Source: a virus
DNA: 47,711 nt
Virus record (IMG/VR): IMGVR_UViG_3300031885_000028
Coordinates: 1-47,711 of that record
Strand: one strand, 5' to 3'
Below the pieces are notes generated by a model. That model searched no databases. It was given only the letters and a program-made list of their open reading frames with translations, and was not told the origin of the DNA. Positions 16,742 through 24,099 of the stretch are shown here, one piece after another (the first letter of the stretch is position 1; each line of letters begins with the position of its first letter). The translations under genes and the position numbers were made by a program.

Positions 16742-18241
16742 TCAGAAGAAGGCGTCCATATTCTCCCTTTTTTCGATGTTGTTTAGACGGTCCCGGACTC
16801 CGTTGATCTCGGCCAGGAAGTCTTTATCTTGCACCGTGTCGCGGTCTCGCTCGATCTTCTTCGGAATGATCATGACCCGCGGGACATAAGACAGGCAAAT
16901 GATCAGATCGTCGTGGGCGCAGGCGGGATAATTGAGGACCTCTGAGATCAGGTCTTCCTGGCCCGGGCCAAAGAGGATCCGGCCGGTCTCGAAGAATTGT
17001 TTAAGGCGGTGGACGCGATCTTTCGGATCCTGATTGCGGTGCTCGACGAAAGTGAAGTTAAATTGGGGGGCCAGGTGCTCGACCGTGTCGGCGATCGTGA
17101 TCGAGTATTTTTCCTTCTCGATGTAGGTCTCGTCCGGTTGGAAGGCTTGCTGGAGCGCTTCGGCGTGTTTGAGCATCCGATAAGGCGCCAGCCAAAGGTG
17201 CTCGGAGTAGATGACGTAAATGTAGCCAAGGTGGTCGATGTCCACGATCAAATATCCGGTCGGATCGTTCTTCTTGTTGGCGGTGCCGGCGGGGTCGATC
17301 ATGAGGATCCGGTAGTAGTATTCGGGGAGATAGACCCATTTCCTGATCCATTTCTCGGTCGCAATCCGGTCGGCGTCGTCCAGGACCCGGAGCTCATATT
17401 GCGTAGCGAAGAGACTCTCCCCCTGGTCCGATCGTATTTCTTCGAAGTCTTCCCAGGTGAACATCTCCGGGAAGGTCAGGATCTCCGATCCGTCATCCAG
17501 GCGGAGCTTATAGGGCATGATAAATTTATCGTAGTTCTTGACGTTCTTGATGATGTGGGCGATCAGGTCGGAATGATGGAAGGGCGTCCCAACGTCGATC
17601 TCCATCCCGATTTTCCGCTTTTTATACTTGGTCAAAATCGACTTTTGCAGGCGCCATTTTCGCAGGACGTTTTCTCTCTCTACCTCAGAAAATGCGTTAT
17701 CGTCATTGACCAAATCGTCGTTGATGTAGTTTTTGAAATGCCGGCTGACCTGTCTTGTCTCGAGAGACGAGACCTGGAAGCGAGCGCCCTTGTAATGGAC
17801 CTTCCATTTCGTCCACTTGTCGTACCCCTGGAAAGTCTGGGGAATCTTGAAGAGCCAATGCAGGACTTGGCAACGGAGAAGAGTCTGGCGAAAATCGTCC
17901 ATGAAGCCTTCGGCGTTCTCGCGGGTTGCCGTGTTATAGACGATGCTGATCGATTCCCCCTTAACTAGGGCCCAGCAAAAAGTATAGAGGCAATAGGCCA
18001 AGAGGATCGTCGTCTTGTAGGATCCGCGGAAGATCGATATGAATTTCCTCTGGCTCGGGTTGACGGTGGGATCCAAGTAGCGACACAGGTGGTAATGAAG
18101 GCGGCCAAGGTCGTGGAATTTCTCTTCCCAGGCGCTTTTCAGAAGATGGGTGAAAAACCAGAGACCCGCCGCCCAGGACAGCCATTTCTCGCGCTGGAGA
18201 CCCGGCGGAAGGGAGTCAGACCTGATCAGCCTGGTCTTCAT
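16742..18241 (-). CDS. terL: Terminase large subunit (packaging ATPase and nuclease)
   Basis: This encodes 499 residues. The ATPase half has a Walker-A-like loop FRGSYKTT at residues 71-78 and a Walker-B-like INDD at 173-176. The nuclease half shows DPAG at 316-319 and the C-terminal HDD at 443-445, in the RNase H-like order. It would cut the concatemer and translocate DNA into the prohead through the portal. The Walker A loop has Ser-Tyr between Gly and Lys, slightly off the usual G-K-S/T. The start overlaps the small subunit gene by 26 bases, with GGAG about 10 bases upstream. Confidence 0.85.
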   Translation of the reverse strand: MKTRLIRSDSLPPGLQREKWLSWAAGLWFFTHLLKSAWEEKFHDLGRLHYHLCRYLDPTVNPSQRKFISIFRGSYKTTILLAYCLYTFCWALVKGESISIVYNTATRENAEGFMDDFRQTLLRCQVLHWLFKIPQTFQGYDKWTKWKVHYKGARFQVSSLETRQVSRHFKNYINDDLVNDDNAFSEVERENVLRKWRLQKSILTKYKKRKIGMEIDVGTPFHHSDLIAHIIKNVKNYDKFIMPYKLRLDDGSEILTFPEMFTWEDFEEIRSDQGESLFATQYELRVLDDADRIATEKWIRKWVYLPEYYYRILMIDPAGTANKKNDPTGYLIVDIDHLGYIYVIYSEHLWLAPYRMLKHAEALQQAFQPDETYIEKEKYSITIADTVEHLAPQFNFTFVEHRNQDPKDRVHRLKQFFETGRILFGPGQEDLISEVLNYPACAHDDLIICLSYVPRVMIIPKKIERDRDTVQDKDFLAEINGVRDRLNNIEKRENMDAFF

Positions 18242-18734
18242 CTGGCTCTGGCTCCACGTCTATCACATCGTCAAGGTCGGTCTCTATAAAAGCGTCTTCC
18301 GGGAGCAGGCCGACAATGTCTTCCCCGGTGATGATCTCAGCGTCCTTGAGGGTCCCCATGGACAAGTGGACGACCAACTCCCTTTTCTCGATCTCAAGTT
18401 TGGGATTCGGGAAAGCCCCCATAAGCTCATAGGCCGTTTTAAGGGCGGCGTTCCTCTGGGCATTGTCCGGCATCAGGGGGTGGGCCGGGCTCATACATTC
18501 AAGGAGTTCTTTGTTTTTCCCAACGAGATAAGGGACAGGCATCGACCGGGCCATTTCCTTGACGATCAAGAAATTGACCGACTTGGCGATCTCCGCACCC
18601 CGGGCCTTGATCTGGGGCTCGGCATAGCCGGCCTCCCGGAGACTATCGTTCCTTCGGACCGGGTCGAATCCGGTCTTCGCCCATAAGCGGTAAAAGTACC
18701 GCTGCATGGGCGAGATCGTATGAAGGCCGGGCAT
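18216..18734 (-). CDS. Terminase small subunit, putative
   Basis: This encodes 172 residues. An N-terminal helix-turn-helix pattern (RRNDSLREAGYAEPQIKARG, residues about 27-46) matches small terminases that bind pac or cos DNA. An oligomerisation-like middle and a very acidic C-terminus (about 140-172) follow. It overlaps the large subunit gene by 26 bases and starts in a TAATG junction with the gene upstream. Together with the terminal overlap it suggests headful packaging, but no pac site could be identified. Confidence 0.7.
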   Translation of the reverse strand: MPGLHTISPMQRYFYRLWAKTGFDPVRRNDSLREAGYAEPQIKARGAEIAKSVNFLIVKEMARSMPVPYLVGKNKELLECMSPAHPLMPDNAQRNAALKTAYELMGAFPNPKLEIEKRELVVHLSMGTLKDAEIITGEDIVGLLPEDAFIETDLDDVIDVEPEPDEDQADQV

Positions 18735-19264
18735 TAGACCGTGTCAACGACGGGGGAACGCGGCTTGTTGGCCGGGCTGATCTTCCTGAAGGATTGGCCT
18801 TTCTTCTGGTCCAGGTCCCTGGCGAGCTCGCGTTGGATCTGCTCGGGCGTCATCCGGTCCGCTTCCCCGCCGATGTTCGGATCCGGCTTGAAGTTGACCG
18901 GCGTTTCCTCGTAGGGGGTCGATTCGACCTCGATCACGGGGACGGAGATCGGAAGCTTGGCCCTTTCGGAAGCCTTGCCGGCGGACCCGATCTGCTTCTC
19001 GAGATCTTCGATCCGCTTGAGGGCCGCGGTCAATTGCTGCTCGAGGGACATCGGCGTCCTGGGCTTCTCGTGGGCCTCGAAATAGAGGGCGATGTCTTCC
19101 TTGGTGATAATGAAACCCCGATCCCGGTGGATGATTTTGTAATCTTCCTTGAGGTCGAGAGAGGCTGACATTTGGATCAGAAGATCCTCTAGGCTGAACC
19201 GGCTCCCTGAGCCGATCTCCGCCCAGAGTCTTTCGATGTTGACAGGCTTGAATTCGATAAGCAT
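18734..19264 (-). CDS. Hypothetical protein upstream of the terminase genes
   Basis: This encodes 176 residues. An N-terminal domain has phage-antirepressor-like spacing (FSLEDLLIQMSASL...DRGFIITKEDIALYF). A short coiled coil (LEQQLTAALKRIEDLEKQI, about 73-92) follows, then a Pro/charged tail. AAGGAG precedes the start. The N-terminal pattern could be DNA-binding. No firm family. Confidence 0.6.
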   Translation of the reverse strand: MLIEFKPVNIERLWAEIGSGSRFSLEDLLIQMSASLDLKEDYKIIHRDRGFIITKEDIALYFEAHEKPRTPMSLEQQLTAALKRIEDLEKQIGSAGKASERAKLPISVPVIEVESTPYEETPVNFKPDPNIGGEADRMTPEQIQRELARDLDQKKGQSFRKISPANKPRSPVVDTV

Positions 19265-19518
19265 TACTTCTCCTTTTTTTCTTTTTTTGGATTGGCGTGA
19301 ACGTACATGGCTTTTTGTTGCTGCCTGGCGTCCGCTTTGGTCGGATGGCAGCCGTGCGTCTTCCCGCTATCGGTCGAGATAACACAGAATTTGCTTCCGC
19401 GTTTAACGATGTTATATGGCGTGGGATGCCTCCTTATGCGAGCGGCGCGGCCCTTTCGAGCCGCCTTGAAGGTGGCCGCCTTGCGACCCTGCCCAACTAA
19501 GGGCGCTCTACCGCTCAC
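19264..19518 (-). CDS. Small basic protein, hypothetical
   Basis: This encodes 84 residues from a GTG start at 19518. It is strongly basic, and its central strand pattern (IVKRGSKFCVISTDSGKTHGCHPTKADARQQQKAMY) recurs in small phage proteins near packaging genes. It overlaps the gene upstream by four bases. The first 40 bases of the coding strand resemble a tRNA D-arm; see the rejected list. Its function is unknown. Confidence 0.65.
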   Translation of the reverse strand: MSGRAPLVGQGRKAATFKAARKGRAARIRRHPTPYNIVKRGSKFCVISTDSGKTHGCHPTKADARQQQKAMYVHANPKKEKKEK

Positions 19519-19799
19519 AAGTAATCTTCAGTTTTTCCGGGGCCCTTGTCAAGCCCCAATTTTTCCCTGGCCTCTTCGGCCTTCTTCTTGAAGGCGGCCT
19601 CGTCAAACCCCGCGGGGCGGACCCTGATGTTGGCGGGTATTTCTTCCGGCCGCACCGGGACCCGGCGGTCCGGTGAGCTTCCGATGAGGATTGTCCTGAT
19701 GTCGGACAGGATCTCGAAAATGATGAGTTGGTTTTGGATAATACATTCAGGCTTTGGCGAGAAATTCAACGAGGCTCGGAGCGTTTCGATTGATCTCAT
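19515..19799 (-). CDS. Hypothetical protein with charged helix
   Basis: This encodes 94 residues. The C-terminal half has a Lys/Glu helix (AAFKKKAEEAREKLGLDKG). AAGGTGG lies upstream of the start. It overlaps the gene upstream (19747-19992) by 53 bases in another frame. Both look plausible, so I keep both; this one has the lower certainty of start. Confidence 0.55.
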   Translation of the reverse strand: MRSIETLRASLNFSPKPECIIQNQLIIFEILSDIRTILIGSSPDRRVPVRPEEIPANIRVRPAGFDEAAFKKKAEEAREKLGLDKGPGKTEDYL

Positions 19800-19992
19800 T
19801 GTGCACCACCTTCATTCCATGGCTCGGGATAAATCTAGTGACGAAGTCCTCGATGATCAGGGCTTGCCAGGGTCTAATTGACTTTGAGGTCCCGATTGTT
19901 CGGGAGTATGTCGCGTAGAGCCTCAGAAGGTCCCGGATGTCCACGAGTCCATCCTTGTTCTCCCCTGGGGCGGATAGCGTCGTTTTTAACAT
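19747..19992 (-). CDS. Hypothetical protein
   Basis: This encodes 81 residues. It contains a mixed helix pattern (LVDIRDLLRLYATYSRTIG, IEDFVTRFIPSHGMKVVHN). AAGGAAAA precedes the start. It overlaps the next gene downstream by 53 bases. No family was recognised. Confidence 0.55.
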   Translation of the reverse strand: MLKTTLSAPGENKDGLVDIRDLLRLYATYSRTIGTSKSIRPWQALIIEDFVTRFIPSHGMKVVHNEINRNAPSLVEFLAKA

Positions 19993-20053
19993 GGATTTTC
20001 CTTAAAAAACTCAAGATTATCACGGCAAAAAAGATCTCAATGGCTGTCATCAT
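19874..20053 (-). CDS. Possible small membrane peptide overlapping the next gene
   Basis: This encodes 59 residues. Its ATG overlaps the TGA of the helicase-loader-like gene (ATGATGA), which would couple translation. The N-terminus is hydrophobic (IEIFFAVIILSFL), then Arg/Lys-rich. It overlaps 19747-19992 by 119 bases in another frame, so one of the two may be spurious, or this product may end in practice near the membrane segment. Confidence 0.3.
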   Translation of the reverse strand: MMTAIEIFFAVIILSFLRKIHVKNDAIRPRGEQGWTRGHPGPSEALRDILPNNRDLKVN

Positions 20054-20583
20054 TTGGCACCCTCCAACCGTTTTGGCTTTAAAGCCTCAAGCATCTTTCT
20101 GTTTTCTTCCAATTCCTTCATCATTTCCCTCTCGCCGACCATCCTGGCGGCTGCGATCTTATAGGCTTCGATGAACCTGGCCCTGTCCCTGGCCTCGTAT
20201 GTCGTTTCCGTCTCCCCAAAGGCTTTCCAGCCTCCAAAGGCGATCCTAACGGCCTCTGCCGCGACGAGGTCTTTCGGCTTTCCCCCGCCCTGAACCGTAT
20301 CAAGGTCCTTACACGCCCTGGGCCAAGCCTCAAGGGCCTCAACCTCAACGTCTTCCTCGAGAAGATCGAAGGCGGCCTGCCGGATCTCGGCGATCGTCGG
20401 CATGGACTGATAACGCCTAGAGAGGATGATCTTGTCCACGGCTCTTTTAAGTTGTCCTTCCGTAAGGTCTTGTAAATAATGAAAATAAACTTCTACTTTC
20501 CCTTTGGACAACCCTCCTTTTTCGAAAGCCGTCCCGAGAACGGCGATAAACCTGGCAAATTTCTCCTCTTTGTCAGACGACAT
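20050..20583 (-). CDS. Helicase-loader-like replication protein, putative
   Basis: This encodes 177 residues. The N-terminal half (residues 6-70) has the pattern 'FARFIAVLGTAFEKGG...VEVYFHYLQDLTEGQL' and ends 'SMPTIAEIRQAAFDL', the layout of G39P/DnaI-type helicase-loader N-domains. The C-terminal half is helical and charged. It overlaps the initiator gene by 11 bases, so the two probably act together: the initiator opens the origin and this protein recruits the host DnaB-type helicase. No AAA+ motor is visible. Confidence 0.65.
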   Translation of the reverse strand: MSSDKEEKFARFIAVLGTAFEKGGLSKGKVEVYFHYLQDLTEGQLKRAVDKIILSRRYQSMPTIAEIRQAAFDLLEEDVEVEALEAWPRACKDLDTVQGGGKPKDLVAAEAVRIAFGGWKAFGETETTYEARDRARFIEAYKIAAARMVGEREMMKELEENRKMLEALKPKRLEGAK

Positions 20584-21535
20584 CTTCTCCCTCCCTTTCT
20601 TTCAACCATTGCCTTACACCGTCCGTAGCGTCCGGTTTTTGGGCTTTTAACCAAAGTTGGTCCCATTTTTCCCTAAGTTTCGACATGGACAGGATGTTGA
20701 CCTTCCAAAATTGATCTGACTGCGAGAATCTTATGATTAGCTCTATGTCCCGCTCTGTCTTCCCGTCGGACTCACGGAGTAGCCTGCATTCGTCGATCCA
20801 CCTCTTCTGCCGATCAGGGGTGAGTTTTTTTATGATTGTGGATTCCGGGTTGTTCTTCTGCATCAGGTCGATTAATAGCTGGGTAAGTCTAATATCAATC
20901 TCCAAGAAAGATTTAAGATTAAGAGAAGAAGTCCCTCTTAAATCTTCCAAACCACCTTTTGCTGAGGCTTTTTTGATAATTTTGCTAAGCGGTTTGATTG
21001 AAATGTTTGCTTCGATTTTGCTACCAATATTATCTATGGATTCAGCTTCATTATCAGGCGTGGGGTTACCGTTGGGTTTTGCTTCAATTTTGCTTCCATT
21101 CTTTGCTAAAGCTTTGCTGTCGATATTTTTGTAGTTTTGCTTGCAAGCAAAACGCTTTTGCTTACGAGCCTCTACCCCAAGCAGGCCCGCCGCGGATCTT
21201 TTCTGGCTCAATTCCCGATCTCCGCACATACGGCGGTTGTAAATCGTCCCGTCCAGGAAGCGAGAGAACACCTTATTGCGTTCGAGTTCGACAAGTAAGG
21301 CGACGACTTCTATGGGGTCAGCCCCCTCAAGCCTCGCAAGTTCTTCGCTATCAATTTTTCGCCCATTTATGGTCAAGGTTCCCTTGGCGGTAGAGCGCGA
21401 CATTATTCCCAGCATGTCGATCCAGAGACCCCGAGCGGCCAGGCTACATGCCCTGACATCGAAAGACGAGAACCAATCATCCCAAAACCAGAGATCCGCC
21501 GGTCTTTGGTCTTCCTTGAGGCTGTACTTGTTCAT
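20573..21535 (-). CDS. Replication initiator (phage replisome-organiser, lambda O/DnaD-like), putative
   Basis: This encodes 320 residues. The N-terminal winged-helix region (about 14-115) has the recognised pattern WFWDDWFSSF...CSLAARGLWIDMLGIM. The centre (about 125-200) is Lys/Ser/Asn-rich with 'SKIEA' twice and encodes TTTTGCT iterons on the opposite strand. The C-terminal domain (about 205-305) is helical (LRESDGKTERDIELIIRFS...WKVNILSMSKLREKWDQLW) like DnaD-type C-domains. GGAAGGA lies nine bases before the start. It would bind iterons in its own gene, as lambda O does, and hand over to the loader gene that overlaps it. Confidence 0.7.
   Translation of the reverse strand: MNKYSLKEDQRPADLWFWDDWFSSFDVRACSLAARGLWIDMLGIMSRSTAKGTLTINGRKIDSEELARLEGADPIEVVALLVELERNKVFSRFLDGTIYNRRMCGDRELSQKRSAAGLLGVEARKQKRFACKQNYKNIDSKALAKNGSKIEAKPNGNPTPDNEAESIDNIGSKIEANISIKPLSKIIKKASAKGGLEDLRGTSSLNLKSFLEIDIRLTQLLIDLMQKNNPESTIIKKLTPDRQKRWIDECRLLRESDGKTERDIELIIRFSQSDQFWKVNILSMSKLREKWDQLWLKAQKPDATDGVRQWLKEREGEDVV
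20957..21162. other. Iteron cluster inside the initiator gene, candidate replication origin
   Basis: TTTTGCT occurs on the plus strand at 20957, 20980, 21016, 21077, 21088, 21135 and 21156, with an inverted copy (AGCAAAA) at 21146 and near matches at 21005, 21101 and 21112. The segment is markedly AT-richer than its neighbours. A further AT-rich stretch (about 20885-20940) lies next to it and could unwind. This arrangement, iterons in the central part of an initiator gene next to an AT-rich element, is that of lambda-type origins. Confidence 0.6.
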
Positions 21536-21779
21536 GACGAATATCCTTCCGGCGAAGGGAGTATATGCCCTTGCGCCTGTTCCGGTCCATGTGTTTTCGT
21601 GTGGGGCAATCTCGATATGTCTTTAGGCCTGCCGGCACGGGACAGGCGATCAGCATCGAGGAAAAGACATTACAATAGCCGCTCTTCTCCTTGAACAAGC
21701 AATAGTACCTGGCTCTTTTTTTCTTTCCTTCTTTTGGCACGAAGGAGCTTCCTCTTTTTTTCTTTTCTTTTTTCTGCAT
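21477..21779 (-). CDS. Doubtful overlapping ORF with polybasic N-terminus
   Basis: This encodes 100 residues and overlaps both neighbours in other frames. The N-terminus is Lys/Arg-rich because of an A-rich tract, and four Cys lie in the first half (YYCLFKEKSGYC). It fills the otherwise empty 21536-21669 gap, but has no clear ribosome binding site. It could be a separate gene, a frameshift extension of the gene at 21670-22068, or spurious. Confidence 0.25.
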   Translation of the reverse strand: MQKKEKKKRGSSFVPKEGKKKRARYYCLFKEKSGYCNVFSSMLIACPVPAGLKTYRDCPTRKHMDRNRRKGIYSLRRKDIRHEQVQPQGRPKTGGSLVLG

Positions 21780-22068
21780 TGCAAATCCTCCTTTTCTTGA
21801 TCATTTCTCTGCGGAGCGCCTTAATTGCCGCCCTGGATTTTTTGACATCTATGCCGAAATATTTACAGATGAAGATAAACCCGAACGGGTACTCGCTCGA
21901 GTCCCTTGAGTCATCGAAGATGTATTCGCCGGCCGAAATGAATCCGGCGGATCCACCTTTTTGCATAGATTTTGTATATATATTGACCTCTTGGGCAGCG
22001 ACGTTAGCCATGAGCTCCTCGTATCCGCCCATGTCGGCCGTCCCGGAGCCCGTGAAGGGGGTGATCAT
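21670..22068 (-). CDS. Small DNA-binding-like phage protein with polylysine-rich tail
   Basis: This encodes 132 residues from the ATG at 22068, which overlaps the TGA of the gene upstream (ATGA). The centre (about 57-100) has the pattern EYIFDDSRDSSEYPFGF-IFICKYFGIDVKKSRAAIKAL seen in many small phage HTH-like proteins. The last 35 residues are almost all Lys/Arg/Glu, coded by an unbroken purine tract on this strand (21716-21780) that includes AAAAAAG runs. Confidence 0.6.
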   Translation of the reverse strand: MITPFTGSGTADMGGYEELMANVAAQEVNIYTKSMQKGGSAGFISAGEYIFDDSRDSSEYPFGFIFICKYFGIDVKKSRAAIKALRREMIKKRRICNAEKRKEKKRKLLRAKRRKEKKSQVLLLVQGEERLL

Positions 22069-23540
22069 AGTTGGTCCATCCCTCTCTTCATGGCCCGGAA
22101 GATCGCTACCAGGCTGGGTACGTCTTCCGTTTCGCCACAATGCTCCAGGTTGATGCAACGGCGGACCGGCTTCCCTTCCCAGGATCCTTCCGATCGGTAG
22201 GAAAAGGCATGTTTCGAGATCTCGTACCAGGCGGCAGCATCCGGCCGCGGGTTTTGCCCATCGTCCGACAGGCTGAGCCGGATCGGGTGATTGCCCCAGG
22301 CTTCCAGGAAGGCGTCAACGTAGCCCGGCCGGAGCGTATCCTTGGTCCCGTGGACCTCTCGGAGCCAGCAGAGGACGTTGTATTCGCCAAAGATCTTCTC
22401 GGCCCAAGATCTGACCCAATGCTGGGTGTCCATCGTCCAGGAGTACTTGTCGGTTGCCGCGTCGTAGTCCGGCATCTTGGCGCTCGAACCATTGCGGAGC
22501 CTGCTGAAGTCCAGGTTTCTCTCTTGGATGACCGGGAAATAGACGTTCCTGGCGAATCCAACGAAGGCGTCCCAATCCGTTTCGTTGAAGCCCCAGATCA
22601 CGTTCAGGCCGGCGAATTCATCGACGCAGCGGAGCATGAAGCGTTTGGCCTGCGACCAGATCTTCGAATCGTAGAAATCATACCCTCCCTGGATATTGTG
22701 ACACCAGGGAGAAAGGTAGCGCTCGGAGCCGCCCTGGATCTGGCATTGATCGATCCAATCAAAGAGGAAGGCCGCCCCGAGAGAATTGGTGATCTCGATC
22801 GCTCGGCGGCAGATCGGGAAGTAGTAGTCGTTGAAGGCGTCAAGATCCCAGACCAATTCATCCGGCATGAGCTTAAAAGCCTGGAATTGCCTGTCCCGGG
22901 GGATCCCCGGCGGCCCATAGACGCTCCAGCCGAAGGCCCGGACCGAATCCGCGCCGGCGCCGATGATCGGGGCCAGATGGGCCCGGAAGGCTTTTTCGTC
23001 GAGATACCAGCTTCCGTCGTCTTTCTGTCTGACAAATTTCAGGTCCCCGAAGAGATCGAGCATCCCATAGGTCAGCGCCCCCTTCTGTTGCTTATCCGGC
23101 CAGCAGGTCGAGCAGGTAGGCGGGAAGGCGTCAGGGCAAAGTGACTTGACGATAGACCCTCGACAGGTATTCGAGAACAGGTTGCTCGAGATTCCGCACA
23201 AGGAGGTGGCCTTCTCGACGCACTTGCAGGCGATACAGGTAGCGGTCGGGACAAAATCTTCCCGGAAGGTTCTTTTGACCGTCTTGCAATACTTTCCGGG
23301 GAGCCAGCCGGTCTTCTCGCAGACGTCGATCGTGACGCCTGGACAGGACCAGCACTTGACGGTCGGGACCGGCTCGAAGTAGAAGATGCGGTCTTCCGTA
23401 AAGCAAAAATCGGTCGGCAAAAGGCCGGTCTTCTTGCAGACAGTAGCCGTCTCCTCGTACCTCTGGCAATCGCAGGCCTTGAAGAACCAGGATCCGTGCT
23501 TCTGATGACGGCAGATGGCCTTTCGAATGTTCAGGGCCAT
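22065..23540 (-). CDS. Cys-rich repeat plus clan GH-A-like glycoside hydrolase barrel, putative
   Basis: This encodes 491 residues. Residues 20-147 hold about 18 Cys in three units of C-x2-TGxLPxxxC type (C35-C46, C74-C85, the third degenerate at C115-C126) followed by VPTxxC, a pattern known from penicillin-binding protein C-termini. Residues 155-470 look like a TIM barrel: RAFGWSVYG (about 201), an FNET at 318-321 with Asn-Glu as in the acid/base strand of clan GH-A, and a candidate nucleophile Glu395 in WLREVHG. A later LSDDG (about 424) also recurs. The likely substrate is a glycan; none can be named. It lies among replication genes, not beside the lysis cassette. No signal peptide is evident. 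Confidence 0.6.
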   Translation of the reverse strand: MALNIRKAICRHQKHGSWFFKACDCQRYEETATVCKKTGLLPTDFCFTEDRIFYFEPVPTVKCWSCPGVTIDVCEKTGWLPGKYCKTVKRTFREDFVPTATCIACKCVEKATSLCGISSNLFSNTCRGSIVKSLCPDAFPPTCSTCWPDKQQKGALTYGMLDLFGDLKFVRQKDDGSWYLDEKAFRAHLAPIIGAGADSVRAFGWSVYGPPGIPRDRQFQAFKLMPDELVWDLDAFNDYYFPICRRAIEITNSLGAAFLFDWIDQCQIQGGSERYLSPWCHNIQGGYDFYDSKIWSQAKRFMLRCVDEFAGLNVIWGFNETDWDAFVGFARNVYFPVIQERNLDFSRLRNGSSAKMPDYDAATDKYSWTMDTQHWVRSWAEKIFGEYNVLCWLREVHGTKDTLRPGYVDAFLEAWGNHPIRLSLSDDGQNPRPDAAAWYEISKHAFSYRSEGSWEGKPVRRCINLEHCGETEDVPSLVAIFRAMKRGMDQL

Positions 23541-23544
23541 GGGG

Positions 23545-23835
23545 TCACCCCAGCCTTTCGATGATCGAATCGAGCACCATGACGAGCTTCTCGTTCCTCG
23601 AAATAAGCATGTCCAGCTTGAGGGTGGTGGCCGGCAAGAAGCCGCTCAATTCTTTCGTTTTTTCGTTTCCCGGGGAGACATCTGGCGGGATCGGACCAAA
23701 GAACCGTTCGTTAAGGTTCACAATTCTCTGGCCGATCTTCTGAGCCAGATCGCCCAGGGCCTCGACCTTTTCGTCGAGAATATTGAGGACCGAAGTCTCC
23801 TTGACCCGCTGAGCCTGAGCCTGATTTGAAAGCAT
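23545..23835 (-). CDS. Small coiled-coil protein, hypothetical
   Basis: This encodes 96 residues. It has an N-terminal helix with heptads (LDEKVEALGDLAQKIGQRI, about 20-38) and a C-terminal helix (LDMLISRNEKLVMVLDSI). A Pro/Gly segment links them. It ends five bases before the Cys-rich glycosidase-like gene. Possibly a partner or adaptor; unknown. Confidence 0.6.
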   Translation of the reverse strand: MLSNQAQAQRVKETSVLNILDEKVEALGDLAQKIGQRIVNLNERFFGPIPPDVSPGNEKTKELSGFLPATTLKLDMLISRNEKLVMVLDSIIERLG

Positions 23836-23857
23836 TTACGTCTCCTTACAGAATAAA

Positions 23858-23917
23858 TTACCCGCCCTCAGCCGCGGCAACGACGGCAGCGATCGCGATC
23901 AGGGTCGTTTTGTTCAT
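23858..23917 (-). CDS. Tiny membrane peptide, 19 residues
   Basis: The product MNKTTLIAIAAVVAAAEGG is a positively charged start followed by a hydrophobic run. Its start is coupled to the stop of the previous gene in a TGATG junction, with GGTGG upstream. It is short but fits a small membrane protein or leader peptide. Confidence 0.35.
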   Translation of the reverse strand: MNKTTLIAIAAVVAAAEGG

Positions 23918-24099
23918 CACCACCCCAGCTTCTTCGAGATCTCGGGCGTCATTCCGCCCTTCTCCCGAAGGGACGTTTTGAAATAGTCCCCGACTTCGCC
24001 AACGAAGAATCGGGATCCGGGAATCGCGAACCGCCAGAGGCGGCACATGTCCTCTTGGCTCATTCTGTCGATCAGGTCCTTCGTCTCCTGGTCGATCAT
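23917..24099 (-). CDS. Hypothetical protein
   Basis: This encodes 60 residues from the ATG at 24099, which overlaps the TGA of the radical SAM gene (ATGA); a longer upstream extension in the same frame has no ribosome binding site. The sequence is mixed charged helix (MIDQETKDLIDRMSQEDMCRLWRF). No family. Confidence 0.55.
   Translation of the reverse strand: MIDQETKDLIDRMSQEDMCRLWRFAIPGSRFFVGEVGDYFKTSLREKGGMTPEISKKLGW

Noticed and set aside
19420-19520. tRNA-like stretch on the minus strand (GCGGTAGAGCGCC..., later CCTTCAAGG)
   Set aside because: No matching D-stem 5' half, no consistent T-stem, and it lies wholly inside a small coding gene. Treated as coincidence.
22071-23144. 357-codon plus-strand frame opposite the Cys-rich glycosidase-like gene
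   Set aside because: Shadow of the coding strand. The minus frame has the Cys repeats and conserved motifs.
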